Assembly: GCA_031419715.1 (NCBI GenBank)
Contig: JANOLJ010000018.1
Coordinates: forward strand, 1-30,611
Direction: 5' to 3'
Length of the DNA stretch: 30,611 bases
Origin: JAEMQF01 sp031419715
Lineage (GTDB): Bacteria; Pseudomonadota; Gammaproteobacteria; Burkholderiales; Burkholderiaceae_C
The notes beneath the pieces were generated by a model, which saw only the letters and a list, made by a program, of their open reading frames with translations, was not told the DNA's origin and made no database searches. Numbering within the stretch: the stretch's first letter is position 1; every line of letters begins with the position of its first letter. Positions 17,144 through 24,449 of this stretch are shown in pieces. Both the position numbers and the translations under genes were made by a program.

Positions 17144-17986
17144 ATGAGCGAAAGCCGCGTTGCAATTCCCCTCAGCTTCGAGTTCTTCCCGCCCAACACG
17201 CCGGTGGGAGACGCAAAACTCGTCGACGTGGTGCGCCAGCTCGGCGCGGCCGAGCCCGAGTTCTTCAGCGTCACCTACGGGGCAGGCGGCTCGACGCGCG
17301 ACAAGACGCTGCAAACCGTGCTGGCGATCGCCGCCGCAGGCCACAGCGCCGCGCCGCATTTGTCATGCGTCGGCGCCACACGTGAGGGCGTGGCGCAATT
17401 GCTGGCCACCTATCGCGAACACGGCCTGCGCCGCATCGTCGCGTTGCGCGGTGACCTGCCCAGCGGCACCGCGGCGGGCGGCGAGTTTCGCTACGCCGCC
17501 GACCTGGTGCGATTCATCCGCGAAACGCATGACCGGCATTTCCGCGTCGAAGTGGCGGCGTACCCCGAATACCACCCGCAACAGCGCTATGCGGCGCGCG
17601 ACCTCGGACACTTCGTCGAGAAGATCAAGTGCGGCGCCGACGCCGCGATCACGCAGTTCTTCTACAACGCAGACGCGTACTTCCATTTCGTCGAACAGGT
17701 GCGCGCGCTCGGCGTGACCGTTCCAATCGTGCCGGGTGTGATGCCGTTTCACAACTTCGCGAAGATCGCCCAGTTCGCGGCGCGCGACGGCATCGAAATT
17801 CCGCGCTGGGTCACTTTGAAGATGGAAGGCTTTGTTGACGACGCGGCATCGATCCGCGCGTTCGGCCTGGACGTCGTCACGCGGTTGTGCGAGCGGCTGG
17901 TCGAAGGCGGCGCGCCCGGACTGCACTTCTACACGATGAACCAGAGCACGTTGACGCTCGACATCCTGCGCCGGCTGCCCGGTTGA
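17144..17986 (+). CDS. metF: 5,10-methylenetetrahydrofolate reductase
   Basis: MetF is the FAD-dependent NADH:methylene-THF reductase that makes 5-methyl-THF for methionine synthesis. The 280-aa protein has SFEFFPPN at 11-18 with the catalytic Glu, SVTYGAGGSTRD near 42-53, PHLSCVGATR at 71-80, ALRGDLP at 100-106, YPEYHP near 140-145 and TQFFYNADAY. The short bacterial form lacks the regulatory domain. ATG 17144 is 13 nt after the tlyA stop; an earlier in-frame start at 17066 is inside tlyA. The gene is convergent with a cyclo-ligase gene six nt away, so the two methyl-cycle enzymes sit back-to-back. Likely in the ahcY transcript. Confidence 0.97.
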   Translation: MSESRVAIPLSFEFFPPNTPVGDAKLVDVVRQLGAAEPEFFSVTYGAGGSTRDKTLQTVLAIAAAGHSAAPHLSCVGATREGVAQLLATYREHGLRRIVALRGDLPSGTAAGGEFRYAADLVRFIRETHDRHFRVEVAAYPEYHPQQRYAARDLGHFVEKIKCGADAAITQFFYNADAYFHFVEQVRALGVTVPIVPGVMPFHNFAKIAQFAARDGIEIPRWVTLKMEGFVDDAASIRAFGLDVVTRLCERLVEGGAPGLHFYTMNQSTLTLDILRRLPG

Positions 17987-17992
17987 TCTGCG

Positions 17993-18592
17993 TCAGTTCC
18001 CGTGGGCGCTGCGCTCCCACATCACGCCGTCCTCGGTGATCATCACGTCGAGCTCGACCTCGGCGGGGCCGGCGCGCAGCATCGGCAGGAAACCATGCGT
18101 ATAGCTCACGCCCACCGTCACCGGACTCGGTTCGACGGAGAGCAGCGTGCGCTCGAAGAAGCCGCCGCCATAGCCCAGGCGCACGCCGCCGGGGCCGTAG
18201 CCCAGACACGGCACGATCAACATTTGCGGCGCGAACTCCTCGGTGCCCTTGGGCTTGGAGATGTCATAGGCGTCGAGCTCCATCGGGCAGCCGGGATACC
18301 AGATGTGAAAGCGCAGCGAACCCGTCACCCGGTCGGCCACCGGCAGGCCGATGCGCCGCGTCACGCCCTCCGCGGCGCCTTCGCTCCAGCGGTACAGGGC
18401 CGGCAACGGATCAAACTCGCCCTTGATGGGCCAGTAGGCGCCGATGCTCGACTCGCTGCGCCCGATCAGCCAGACGCGCAAGGCGTTTTGCAGCTCCACC
18501 GCGCGTTCCAGTCGGTCCGGCAGCGCGAGCCGGGCGGCGATGAGCTTCTTGCGCTGCGCCGCGCGTAGCGGGTCGGTTGGAATGGATGCCAT
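17993..18592 (-). CDS. 5-formyltetrahydrofolate cyclo-ligase family protein, copy 1
   Basis: The 199-aa protein belongs to the FCL/MTHFS (YgfA) family, which converts 5-formyl-THF to 5,10-methenyl-THF with ATP. The best marker is VRLGYGGGFFERTL near residues 135-150; the usual ending of this motif is GGGYYDR, and here the Asp is Glu. An N-terminal block AAQRKKLIAARLAL and GAYWPIKGEFDPLPAL fit the family. ATG 18592 is used. A second, more distant copy lies just upstream on the same strand. Of the two, this copy has the less usual GGG motif. It is convergent with metF. The gap to copy 2 (18593-18738) contains a strong hairpin and a possible promoter. Confidence 0.88.
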   Translation of the reverse strand: MASIPTDPLRAAQRKKLIAARLALPDRLERAVELQNALRVWLIGRSESSIGAYWPIKGEFDPLPALYRWSEGAAEGVTRRIGLPVADRVTGSLRFHIWYPGCPMELDAYDISKPKGTEEFAPQMLIVPCLGYGPGGVRLGYGGGFFERTLLSVEPSPVTVGVSYTHGFLPMLRAGPAEVELDVMITEDGVMWERSAHGN

Positions 18593-18698
18593 GTACAGCC
18601 TTCGTTGATGTCGGCAGCGACGCGAGGCGCCGATTGTGCAAGACCGGCCCGGGGTCGGCGCGCGCAGTCGCTTCGTCGTGCATGGCCCGAGGCCGAAT

Positions 18699-18749
18699 GC
18701 GCCACTTGGTCACGCCCGGGTGGCACGGCGGGCGCCCTTCAAGTGGCGC
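18699..18749 (-). repeat. strong nested inverted repeat between the two cyclo-ligase genes
   Basis: The 10-base arms GCGCCACTTG (18699-18708) and CAAGTGGCGC (18740-18749) are exact complements. Nested inside, CGCCCG and CGGGCG arms form six more pairs. The outer arm covers the stop codon of cyclo-ligase copy 2. No T-run follows on the minus strand. It may end or stabilise the copy 2 transcript, or belong to a small RNA. Confidence 0.6.
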
Positions 18750-19326
18750 CGCGTTCCGTCACGACCAACGTCAATGCCACGTCATGCGGTTGTGGCGCGA
18801 GTTGGCTGCGCTCGATTCGCCCCACCTCCCACGCGACCCCGACCGCGGTGACGTGGGGATGGGCCGCCAGCCAGCGGTCGAAATAGCCGCCTCCATAGCC
18901 GAGACGATAGGCATCGTCGGTGAATCCGAGGCAGGGAACGAGCACGACGTCGGGCTGCACGAGTTCCCCCGAAGCGCAGGGGATACCGACGTCGTCGCGC
19001 AGCAGCGGCAGCTTGCCGTCCCACGCGCGATACTCCATTCGAGGGGGCGACTTGTGCACAAAGGGCAGCGCAAGCTGCATCGTGTTACCGGTTCCCGGGC
19101 GCAAAAACACCTGGCTTGCGTTAAATTCGCTGCGAACCGGCCAGTAAATCCCCAGGCAATGAGGTTCCAGTGTGTTGACGACGGTAAGCAGATGCTGCGC
19201 CAAGGCGTCCCGGGCCTGTGCGGACTGCGCGCTCTCAGCGAAGGCGCTGCGCGCGGCGAGCAAACGTGCACGCAATGCCGGGCGCGCCGAGGTTGATGGC
19301 AAAGGTTCGATGGCCGAAGACGTCAT
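18739..19326 (-). CDS. 5-formyltetrahydrofolate cyclo-ligase, copy 2
   Basis: The 195-aa protein is a second FCL/MTHFS-family member with a better-preserved signature, DDAYRLGYGGGYFDRWL near residues 137-153. IYWPVRSEFNAS in the N-terminal half and QPDVVLVPCLGFTD before the glycine motif also match. It would recycle 5-formyl-THF into the active folate pool. The ATG at 19326 is only 11 nt from the ATG of the divergent lytic transglycosylase, so promoters for each must overlap the other's coding sequence, or one start lies further in. Copy 1 lies 146 nt downstream on the same strand. Both are near metF, consistent with a folate one-carbon cluster. Confidence 0.9.
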   Translation of the reverse strand: MTSSAIEPLPSTSARPALRARLLAARSAFAESAQSAQARDALAQHLLTVVNTLEPHCLGIYWPVRSEFNASQVFLRPGTGNTMQLALPFVHKSPPRMEYRAWDGKLPLLRDDVGIPCASGELVQPDVVLVPCLGFTDDAYRLGYGGGYFDRWLAAHPHVTAVGVAWEVGRIERSQLAPQPHDVALTLVVTERGAT

Positions 19327-19337
19327 GTGGGTCGAAG

Positions 19338-21383
19338 ATGAACTTGAAGACAGGCAAGATTTTCATTGAGCCGCGGGCCCGGGGCTTCATGCTGGCGCTG
19401 CTGTTGTGCCTGGGCGCGCCGCTGTCGCAGGCCCAGGCGCGCGCCGAGCCGGGCGACAGCGCGATCATCGACGCACGTGAGGCCTTGCGCAAGAAGGATC
19501 GCTCGAAGCTGTTCGCGGCGCGCGCGTCGGCCGCGGCGCAACAGCACCCGCTGACGATGTGGGCCGACTACTGGGATCTGAGCGATCGCCTCACCGAGGC
19601 ACGGCAAGAGGAACTGAACGCCTTCTACGCGCGCTGGCCGGGCACCTATGTCGAAGACCGGTTGCGCAATGACTGGCTGCTGGAGCTCGGTCGGCGCCGC
19701 GACTGGGCCAATTTTGCGATCGAGATGCCGCGGTTTCGCATGAATGACGACCGCGAGGTCACTTGCTATGCGTTTCTTGCCGAGCATCTTGCGGGCAAAG
19801 ACGTGCGCGACAAGGCGCTCGCCACCTGGTTCGAACAGCGCGACGCCGATGATGGCTGCGCGATGATGGCCGCGGCACTGTACGACGCGAAGCGCATCAC
19901 GCCCGCCGATGTCTGGCGCAAGGTGCGCCTCGCAATCGAAGCCAACAAGCCACGCGCCGCACGCCAGGCGGCGGTGCTGATCAGTGTGGCCGCGGCGAGC
20001 CAGGTGAACGAAATGAACGACAGCCCGGCGCGTTACCTGTCGCGCAAAGTGGGTGTGACGAGCCGCCAAGACGCCGAGATCACCGCGCTCGCGCTGATGC
20101 GCGTCGCCAGCAGCGACTCCGATGCCGCGGCCCGCCAGTTGAACGAGCGCTGGGACAACGCCTTGCCTGGTGAGTTGGCGGCGGCCACCTGGCTGGTGGT
20201 CGCGAAACAAGCCGCATTGCGGCTGCAGACCGAGGCATCGGATTACTACTTGCGCGCCGAACTGCGCGCCGCCAAAGCCGGCGTGAGCTTGGAGTGGACC
20301 GATGACACCTTGGCGTGGAAGGTCCGGGCAGCACTGCGTGGCGACAACGGCGTACCACGCTGGGCACCGGTGCTTCAAGGGATCGACGCAATGAGCGCTA
20401 CCGAGCAACGCGACGCGGCATGGGTCTACTGGAAAGCGCGTGCATTGCAGGTGCTGTCGCGCGAATCGCCGGAAGGCGATGCGATGCGCGCCACCGCCTC
20501 CAGCCTGCTGGAGGGCATTGCCGGGCAGCTCAGTTTTTATGGGGGTCTGGCCGCCGAGAACCTTGGCGTCATCGCCACGCTGCCGGCGCGTCCGGCGCCC
20601 TTGACCGAGGCGGAGCGCGAGGTGGCGCAGCGCCACCCCGGGCTGACGCGGGGCCTGCGGATGATCGGACTGGGGCTGCGCCATGAGGGCGTGCGCGAAT
20701 GGAACTTCACGTTGCGCGGCATGGGCGACCGCGAGCTGCTCGCCGCGGCGCAGCTTGCCTGCGACCGCGAGGTCTGGGACCGCTGCATCAACACCAGCGA
20801 CCGCACCCGCGTCGAAGTCGACATGGAACAGCGCTTCCCGACGCCGTTTCGCGCCGAAATCCAGGCGCGTGCGCGTGAGCTCGGCCTGGACCCGGCCTAT
20901 GTGTTCGGCCTGATCCGCCAGGAGTCGCGTTTCATCGCCGATGCCAAGTCAACCGTCGGTGCGATGGGCCTGATGCAGGTCATGCCGGCCACGGCAAAGT
21001 GGACGGCGCGCAAGATCGGCCTGGCGAACTATCAGGCCGACCAGATCGCCGACCGTCAGACCAACATCAAGCTTGGAACGAGCTACCTGAAGTACGTGCT
21101 CGATGATTTTGGTGGCTCGCTCGCGATGGCCGCGGCCGCTTACAACGCCGGTCCGTCGCGCTCGCGCCGGTGGCGCGAAGGCCCCGTGCTTGAGGCCGCG
21201 GTGTGGGCTGAGAACATCCCGTTCAACGAGACGCGCGACTATGTCAAGAAGGTGCTCAGCAACAGCGCTTTCTATGCAGCGATGTTGAACGGCGAGCGCC
21301 CGGCGTCGCTGAAAGAGCGGCTGGGCGAGGCGATCGGCCCGCGCCTGGCCGAAGCGCCGCCACCGGAACTTGATCTGCCCTGA
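19338..21383 (+). CDS. soluble lytic murein transglycosylase (Slt70-like)
   Basis: The 681-aa protein is a periplasmic enzyme that cleaves MurNAc-GlcNAc bonds with 1,6-anhydro formation. After a basic N-region (EPRARGF) there is a hydrophobic core MLALLLCLGAPLSQAQA and a likely signal peptidase site near residue 40. A long alpha-helical U/L-type domain covers about 45-500. The catalytic SLT domain begins near GLDPAYVFGLIRQESRF, with the general-acid Glu529 in RQESRF. STVGAMGLMQVMPATAK and AAAAYNAGPSR, the family GLMQ and AYNAG motifs, follow. The ATG at 19338 is chosen; ATG 19389 would also give a signal peptide. The family size (about 640) fits. It is divergent from cyclo-ligase copy 2 with an 11-nt gap. 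Confidence 0.94.
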   Translation: MNLKTGKIFIEPRARGFMLALLLCLGAPLSQAQARAEPGDSAIIDAREALRKKDRSKLFAARASAAAQQHPLTMWADYWDLSDRLTEARQEELNAFYARWPGTYVEDRLRNDWLLELGRRRDWANFAIEMPRFRMNDDREVTCYAFLAEHLAGKDVRDKALATWFEQRDADDGCAMMAAALYDAKRITPADVWRKVRLAIEANKPRAARQAAVLISVAAASQVNEMNDSPARYLSRKVGVTSRQDAEITALALMRVASSDSDAAARQLNERWDNALPGELAAATWLVVAKQAALRLQTEASDYYLRAELRAAKAGVSLEWTDDTLAWKVRAALRGDNGVPRWAPVLQGIDAMSATEQRDAAWVYWKARALQVLSRESPEGDAMRATASSLLEGIAGQLSFYGGLAAENLGVIATLPARPAPLTEAEREVAQRHPGLTRGLRMIGLGLRHEGVREWNFTLRGMGDRELLAAAQLACDREVWDRCINTSDRTRVEVDMEQRFPTPFRAEIQARARELGLDPAYVFGLIRQESRFIADAKSTVGAMGLMQVMPATAKWTARKIGLANYQADQIADRQTNIKLGTSYLKYVLDDFGGSLAMAAAAYNAGPSRSRRWREGPVLEAAVWAENIPFNETRDYVKKVLSNSAFYAAMLNGERPASLKERLGEAIGPRLAEAPPPELDLP

Positions 21384-21470
21384 TTTGACCTTGCTCGAAT
21401 CCGAGCCTCGATTGACGCGCCAGAATACAGCCTGAGTTGCGTCGCGGTTTGAGTGCCGCCGAGGTTGGCA

Positions 21471-22427
21471 ATGACTAATGTTCTGGTTCTGGGAGGCACG
21501 GGGTTTGTCGGGCAAAGCGTCTGCGCCCATTTGGTCGAGCGCGCGGGTGGCGCGAATGGCTGCGTCGCGGTGCCGACGCGGCGCGCGGCGCACGCCAGGC
21601 CGCTTCAATTGTTGCCCCTGGTCGACGTGGTTCAAGCAGATGTGCATGACCCCGCTCAGTTGCGGCGCCTCGTCAAAGGGCGCGACGGGGTGATCAACCT
21701 CGTGGCAATTCTGCACGGCGGCGAAGAAGAATTTCGGCGGGTTCACGTCGAGTTGCCACGTAAGCTCGCGCAGGCCTGCCACGAAGCCGGCGTACGTCGT
21801 CTGATCCATGTCAGCGCGTTGGGCGTCAGCGACACAGCACCGAGCCGCTACTTGCGCTCCAAAGCCGCCGGCGAAGCCGTGTTGAAGGCCGCGAAACTCG
21901 ACCTGACCGTGTTGCGTCCGTCGGTGATCTTTGGGCAAGGTGATCGGTTTTTGAACCTGTTCGCCGAGCTGCAGGCCGTGCTTCCCGTGCTGCCGCTGGC
22001 GGGCGCCAGTGCGCGGTTTCAGCCCGTGTGGGTGGAAGACGTTGCGGCGGCGATCGTGCATTGCATTGATGACCCCAAGACGATCGGCCTGACGCTGGAG
22101 TGCACGGGACCCACGGTACACACCCTGGCGGAGCTGGCGGCCATGGCGGGTCGCTGGTCGGGCCATGAGCGGCGTGTGCTCGGCCTGCCGCAGGGCTTGG
22201 CGCGCTTGCAGGCGTTGGCCATGGAGTGTTTGCCGGGCCCAACGTTGATGTCGCGCGACAACCTCGATTCGATGCGCGTGCCCAGCGTCGCGAGCGCAAT
22301 ATTGCCGGGGCTTGAGCGGCTGGGCATACGCGCCAGCGCGCTCGACGCTGTCGTGCCGGGGTATCTGGCGGCGGCACAAGGCAAGGCACGGCTCGACCCC
22401 TGGCGCGCCCGGGCACGCCGAATCTGA
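21471..22427 (+). CDS. NAD(P)-binding complex I NDUFA9-family protein
   Basis: The 318-aa protein is a Rossmann-fold member of the extended SDR/NDUFA9 family. It begins MTNVLVLGGTGFVGQSV, with the GxxGxxG nucleotide-binding motif at residues 8-14. GVINLVAIL and LIHVSALGVSDTAPSRYLRSKAAGE match the family, with the SDR Tyr-x3-Lys replaced by the YLRSK type. VLRPSVIFGQGDRFLNLFA is typical of NDUFA9-like bacterial proteins. The role in bacteria is uncertain; related proteins help assemble or accompany NADH dehydrogenase, and others are quinone-linked. The start at 21471 is chosen because the motif begins there, 87 nt after the transglycosylase stop. It precedes cca, as it does in several betaproteobacteria. 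Confidence 0.88.
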   Translation: MTNVLVLGGTGFVGQSVCAHLVERAGGANGCVAVPTRRAAHARPLQLLPLVDVVQADVHDPAQLRRLVKGRDGVINLVAILHGGEEEFRRVHVELPRKLAQACHEAGVRRLIHVSALGVSDTAPSRYLRSKAAGEAVLKAAKLDLTVLRPSVIFGQGDRFLNLFAELQAVLPVLPLAGASARFQPVWVEDVAAAIVHCIDDPKTIGLTLECTGPTVHTLAELAAMAGRWSGHERRVLGLPQGLARLQALAMECLPGPTLMSRDNLDSMRVPSVASAILPGLERLGIRASALDAVVPGYLAAAQGKARLDPWRARARRI

Positions 22428-22476
22428 TCGACGCGCCGTTTCGCAGGCAACCCTCGCACGCGTGAACGGCAGCCCT

Positions 22477-24012
22477 ATGGCCGAGATCAAGGCTTTTGTG
22501 GTGGGCGGCGCTGTGCGCGACGCGCTGCTGGGCCGCGCGAGCACCGACAAGGACTGGGTCGTGGTGGGCGCCACGCCCGAGCAAATGATCGAAGCACGCT
22601 TCACTCCGGTAGGCCGCGACTTCCCGGTGTTTCTGCACCCACAGACCAAGCAAGAGTACGCACTGGCGCGCACCGAGCGCAAAACAGGCCCCGGCTACCA
22701 CGGCTTCACATTTCACGCCGATGCCTCTGTGACCCTGGAACAAGACCTGGCCCGGCGTGACTTGACGATCAACGCGATGGCTTTCGATGCGAGCGGTACT
22801 CTGGTCGATCCGCATGGGGGCCAGCGCGATCTCAAGGCGCGCGTGTTGCGCCATGTGTCGTCAGCCTTCGCCGAGGATCCGGTGCGCATACTTCGGCTGG
22901 CGCGCTTCGCGGCGCGACTGCACGACTTCACCGTGGCGCCGGAAACGCTGGCGTTGGCGCGCCGGATGGTGGAGTCGGGCGAAGTTGACGCGCTCGTGCC
23001 CGAGCGCGTTTGGCAAGAGTTGGCGTGTGGCTTGATGGAGGCGCGGCCGTCGCGCATGCTTCGCGTGCTGCGCGACTGTGGCGCGTTGGCCCGCTTGGTG
23101 CCGGAAGTCGACCGCCTTTGGGACCGTCGCCCTGACGCGCCGGACTCGGCAGTTTCGCAAGCAGGCGCGAGCGCGGGCGACCTTCTGTTGCGCACGCTCG
23201 ACATCTCAGCCCAGCTCGGTAGCACCCTGGCGCAGCGGTTCGCCTGCCTGGGTCACGCGCTCGGCACGGACCTGGCGGCGCTGGGCGCGCTGTGTCAACG
23301 GTTGCGCGTGCCACTTGAGTGTCGCGAACTCGCCGAAGTGACCGCGCGCGAGCAGCGCGGCGTGGAGGGCAGTGAGGCGCTGGACGCAGCCGCCCTGCTC
23401 AGTCTGTTGGAGCGCTGTGACGCGCTGCGCCGGCCTGAGCGCTTCGACGCCATGTTGCTGGCGTGCGAGTGCATCGCGCGCGCCAGGCAGGCGCTGCACC
23501 AAGGCGGCTATGCTCAGGGCGTGCTGCTGCGCCTCGCGTTGCGCGCGGCCCTCGATGTGGACACGGCAATCGTCGCCGCGCGGGCCATTGAAGACGGACT
23601 GGTCGGACCCGGTGTCGGCCAGGCGATACACGAAGCGCGGCGTCAGGCCATCGCGGCGGTGCTGACGTCCACGCTGCATCGCGACGCACACCCCGGGGGC
23701 GGGGCTCACGCCCACGCCGAAGCGCGACTGACACCGGGGGGGGGGGGGGCGCCCCCCCACCGCCGCGCACAGGCTTCCTACTCTTCCAGCAGGCTGCGCA
23801 GCATCCACGCGGCTTGTTCATGCACGCTGAGCCGCTGCGTCAACAGGTCGGCCGTGGGCTCGTCGCCGGCTTTGTCGGCCAACGGGAACAGGCTGCGCGC
23901 GGTACGCGCCACGGCTTCGTGGCCGTCCACCAGGAGACGAACCATCGCCAGCGCCTTGGGCGGAACTTCGGGCGCGTCTGGGACGGATGCGAGCTTGCTG
24001 AACTGCGCATAG
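22477..24012 (+). CDS. cca: CCA tRNA nucleotidyltransferase (likely shorter than this open frame)
   Basis: Cca adds or repairs the 3' CCA of tRNA. FVVGGAVRDALLG at 7-19 is the nucleotidyltransferase motif, Asp24 and Asp26 (DKD) bind metal, RRDLTINAMAFD is at 93-104, and ARFAARL at 142-148 continues the class II head. The C-terminal region has a recognisable RLRVPLECRELA segment (275-286), but the HD motif seen in E. coli-type Cca as CHDLGKG is GHALGT (259-264), so phosphohydrolase activity is probably absent. ATG 22477 is preferred; GTG 22462 is possible. Family-like sequence ends at about residue 400 (near 23690). The literal frame continues through a 14-G run to 24012, antisense to dps, giving 511 aa. 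The true end is probably near 23731 and a frameshift or sequencing error is likely. Confidence 0.85.
   Translation: MAEIKAFVVGGAVRDALLGRASTDKDWVVVGATPEQMIEARFTPVGRDFPVFLHPQTKQEYALARTERKTGPGYHGFTFHADASVTLEQDLARRDLTINAMAFDASGTLVDPHGGQRDLKARVLRHVSSAFAEDPVRILRLARFAARLHDFTVAPETLALARRMVESGEVDALVPERVWQELACGLMEARPSRMLRVLRDCGALARLVPEVDRLWDRRPDAPDSAVSQAGASAGDLLLRTLDISAQLGSTLAQRFACLGHALGTDLAALGALCQRLRVPLECRELAEVTAREQRGVEGSEALDAAALLSLLERCDALRRPERFDAMLLACECIARARQALHQGGYAQGVLLRLALRAALDVDTAIVAARAIEDGLVGPGVGQAIHEARRQAIAAVLTSTLHRDAHPGGGAHAHAEARLTPGGGGAPPHRRAQASYSSSRLRSIHAACSCTLSRCVNRSAVGSSPALSANGNRLRAVRATASWPSTRRRTIASALGGTSGASGTDASLLNCA
23736..23758. repeat. 14-G homopolymer run with perfect GC palindrome
   Basis: Fourteen G (23736-23749), then CG, then seven C (23752-23758). 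The last seven G, CG and seven C form a perfect 16-base palindrome. A related CCCCGGGGGCGGGG block lies at 23691-23704. The run sits in the convergent gap between cca and dps. It could act as a bidirectional stem, but it is also a place where length is error-prone or variable. Confidence 0.8.
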
Positions 24013-24287
24013 GAGCCCGGCGCCACATGACCCAAGGAGCGAATGCGCTCGGCCAGCGGGTCCACAGCGTTCCACAGTTCCGTGTACTGAACCATGAACA
24101 TCGTGTGCAGCGTGTTGAACATCGGCCCGGTGACGTTCCAGTGGAAGTTGTGGGTCGTCAAGTACAGCGTGTAGGTGTCGGCAAGCAGCCGGCTGAGACC
24201 GGCAGCGATGGCGGCGCGGTCCTTCGCGCCGATGCCGATGTCGATGTCGATGGATGACGCAGTGCGCGCGGCGAGTTTCTTGGCCAT
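23778..24287 (-). CDS. dps: Dps family DNA-protection/ferritin-like protein
   Basis: Dps forms a 12-subunit cage that oxidises and stores iron and shields DNA in stress. The 169-aa protein has the ferroxidase region THNFHWNVTGPMFNTLH. Aligned with E. coli Dps, His49 and His61 match His51 and His63; Asp76 and Glu80 match Asp78 and Glu82. Residue 65, normally acidic (Asp67), is Met, so one iron ligand appears missing. The Lys-rich N-terminus (MAKKLAARTA) may bind DNA. Start ATG 24287, AAGGAG 8 nt upstream. It lies downstream of oxyR on the same strand with a 162-nt gap that has its own candidate promoter. oxyR beside dps suggests peroxide control. Confidence 0.93.
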   Translation of the reverse strand: MAKKLAARTASSIDIDIGIGAKDRAAIAAGLSRLLADTYTLYLTTHNFHWNVTGPMFNTLHTMFMVQYTELWNAVDPLAERIRSLGHVAPGSYAQFSKLASVPDAPEVPPKALAMVRLLVDGHEAVARTARSLFPLADKAGDEPTADLLTQRLSVHEQAAWMLRSLLEE

Positions 24288-24372
24288 TCAATTGCTCCTT
24301 CGATGAATCCGTGAATGCTTCAGTGCCGCGTCGGACCCGGAGGAGGATGCGGCGTGCTCGGCAATGAGACGA

Positions 24373-24401
24373 AGGATAGAGCGCCCGCTGCCTTCGATCC
24401 A
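24373..24401 (-). promoter_or_regulatory. candidate dps promoter
   Basis: Read on the minus strand, TGGATC (24396-24401) and TATCCT (24373-24378) are separated by 17 nt, matching three and four of six sigma-70 consensus bases. It would start a transcript near 24367, giving a leader of about 80 nt before dps. No clear OxyR site was found. The call is weak and depends on spacing alone. Confidence 0.3.
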
Positions 24402-24449
24402 GTTGAAATTCTTGACCGCCGCGATAGCCCGGCGACGGGCGCCGCCAGC

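Noticed and set aside
18593..18750. 6S RNA (ssrS) by its usual position upstream of ygfA
   Set aside because: The central bubble and closing stem of 6S RNA could not be identified by eye; kept only as a structured spacer and a checkable idea.
20949..22682. Minus-strand open frame of about 577 codons across the transglycosylase and NDUFA9-like genes
   Set aside because: It spans two clear plus-strand genes and their gap and has no recognisable motif; typical GC-rich antisense shadow.
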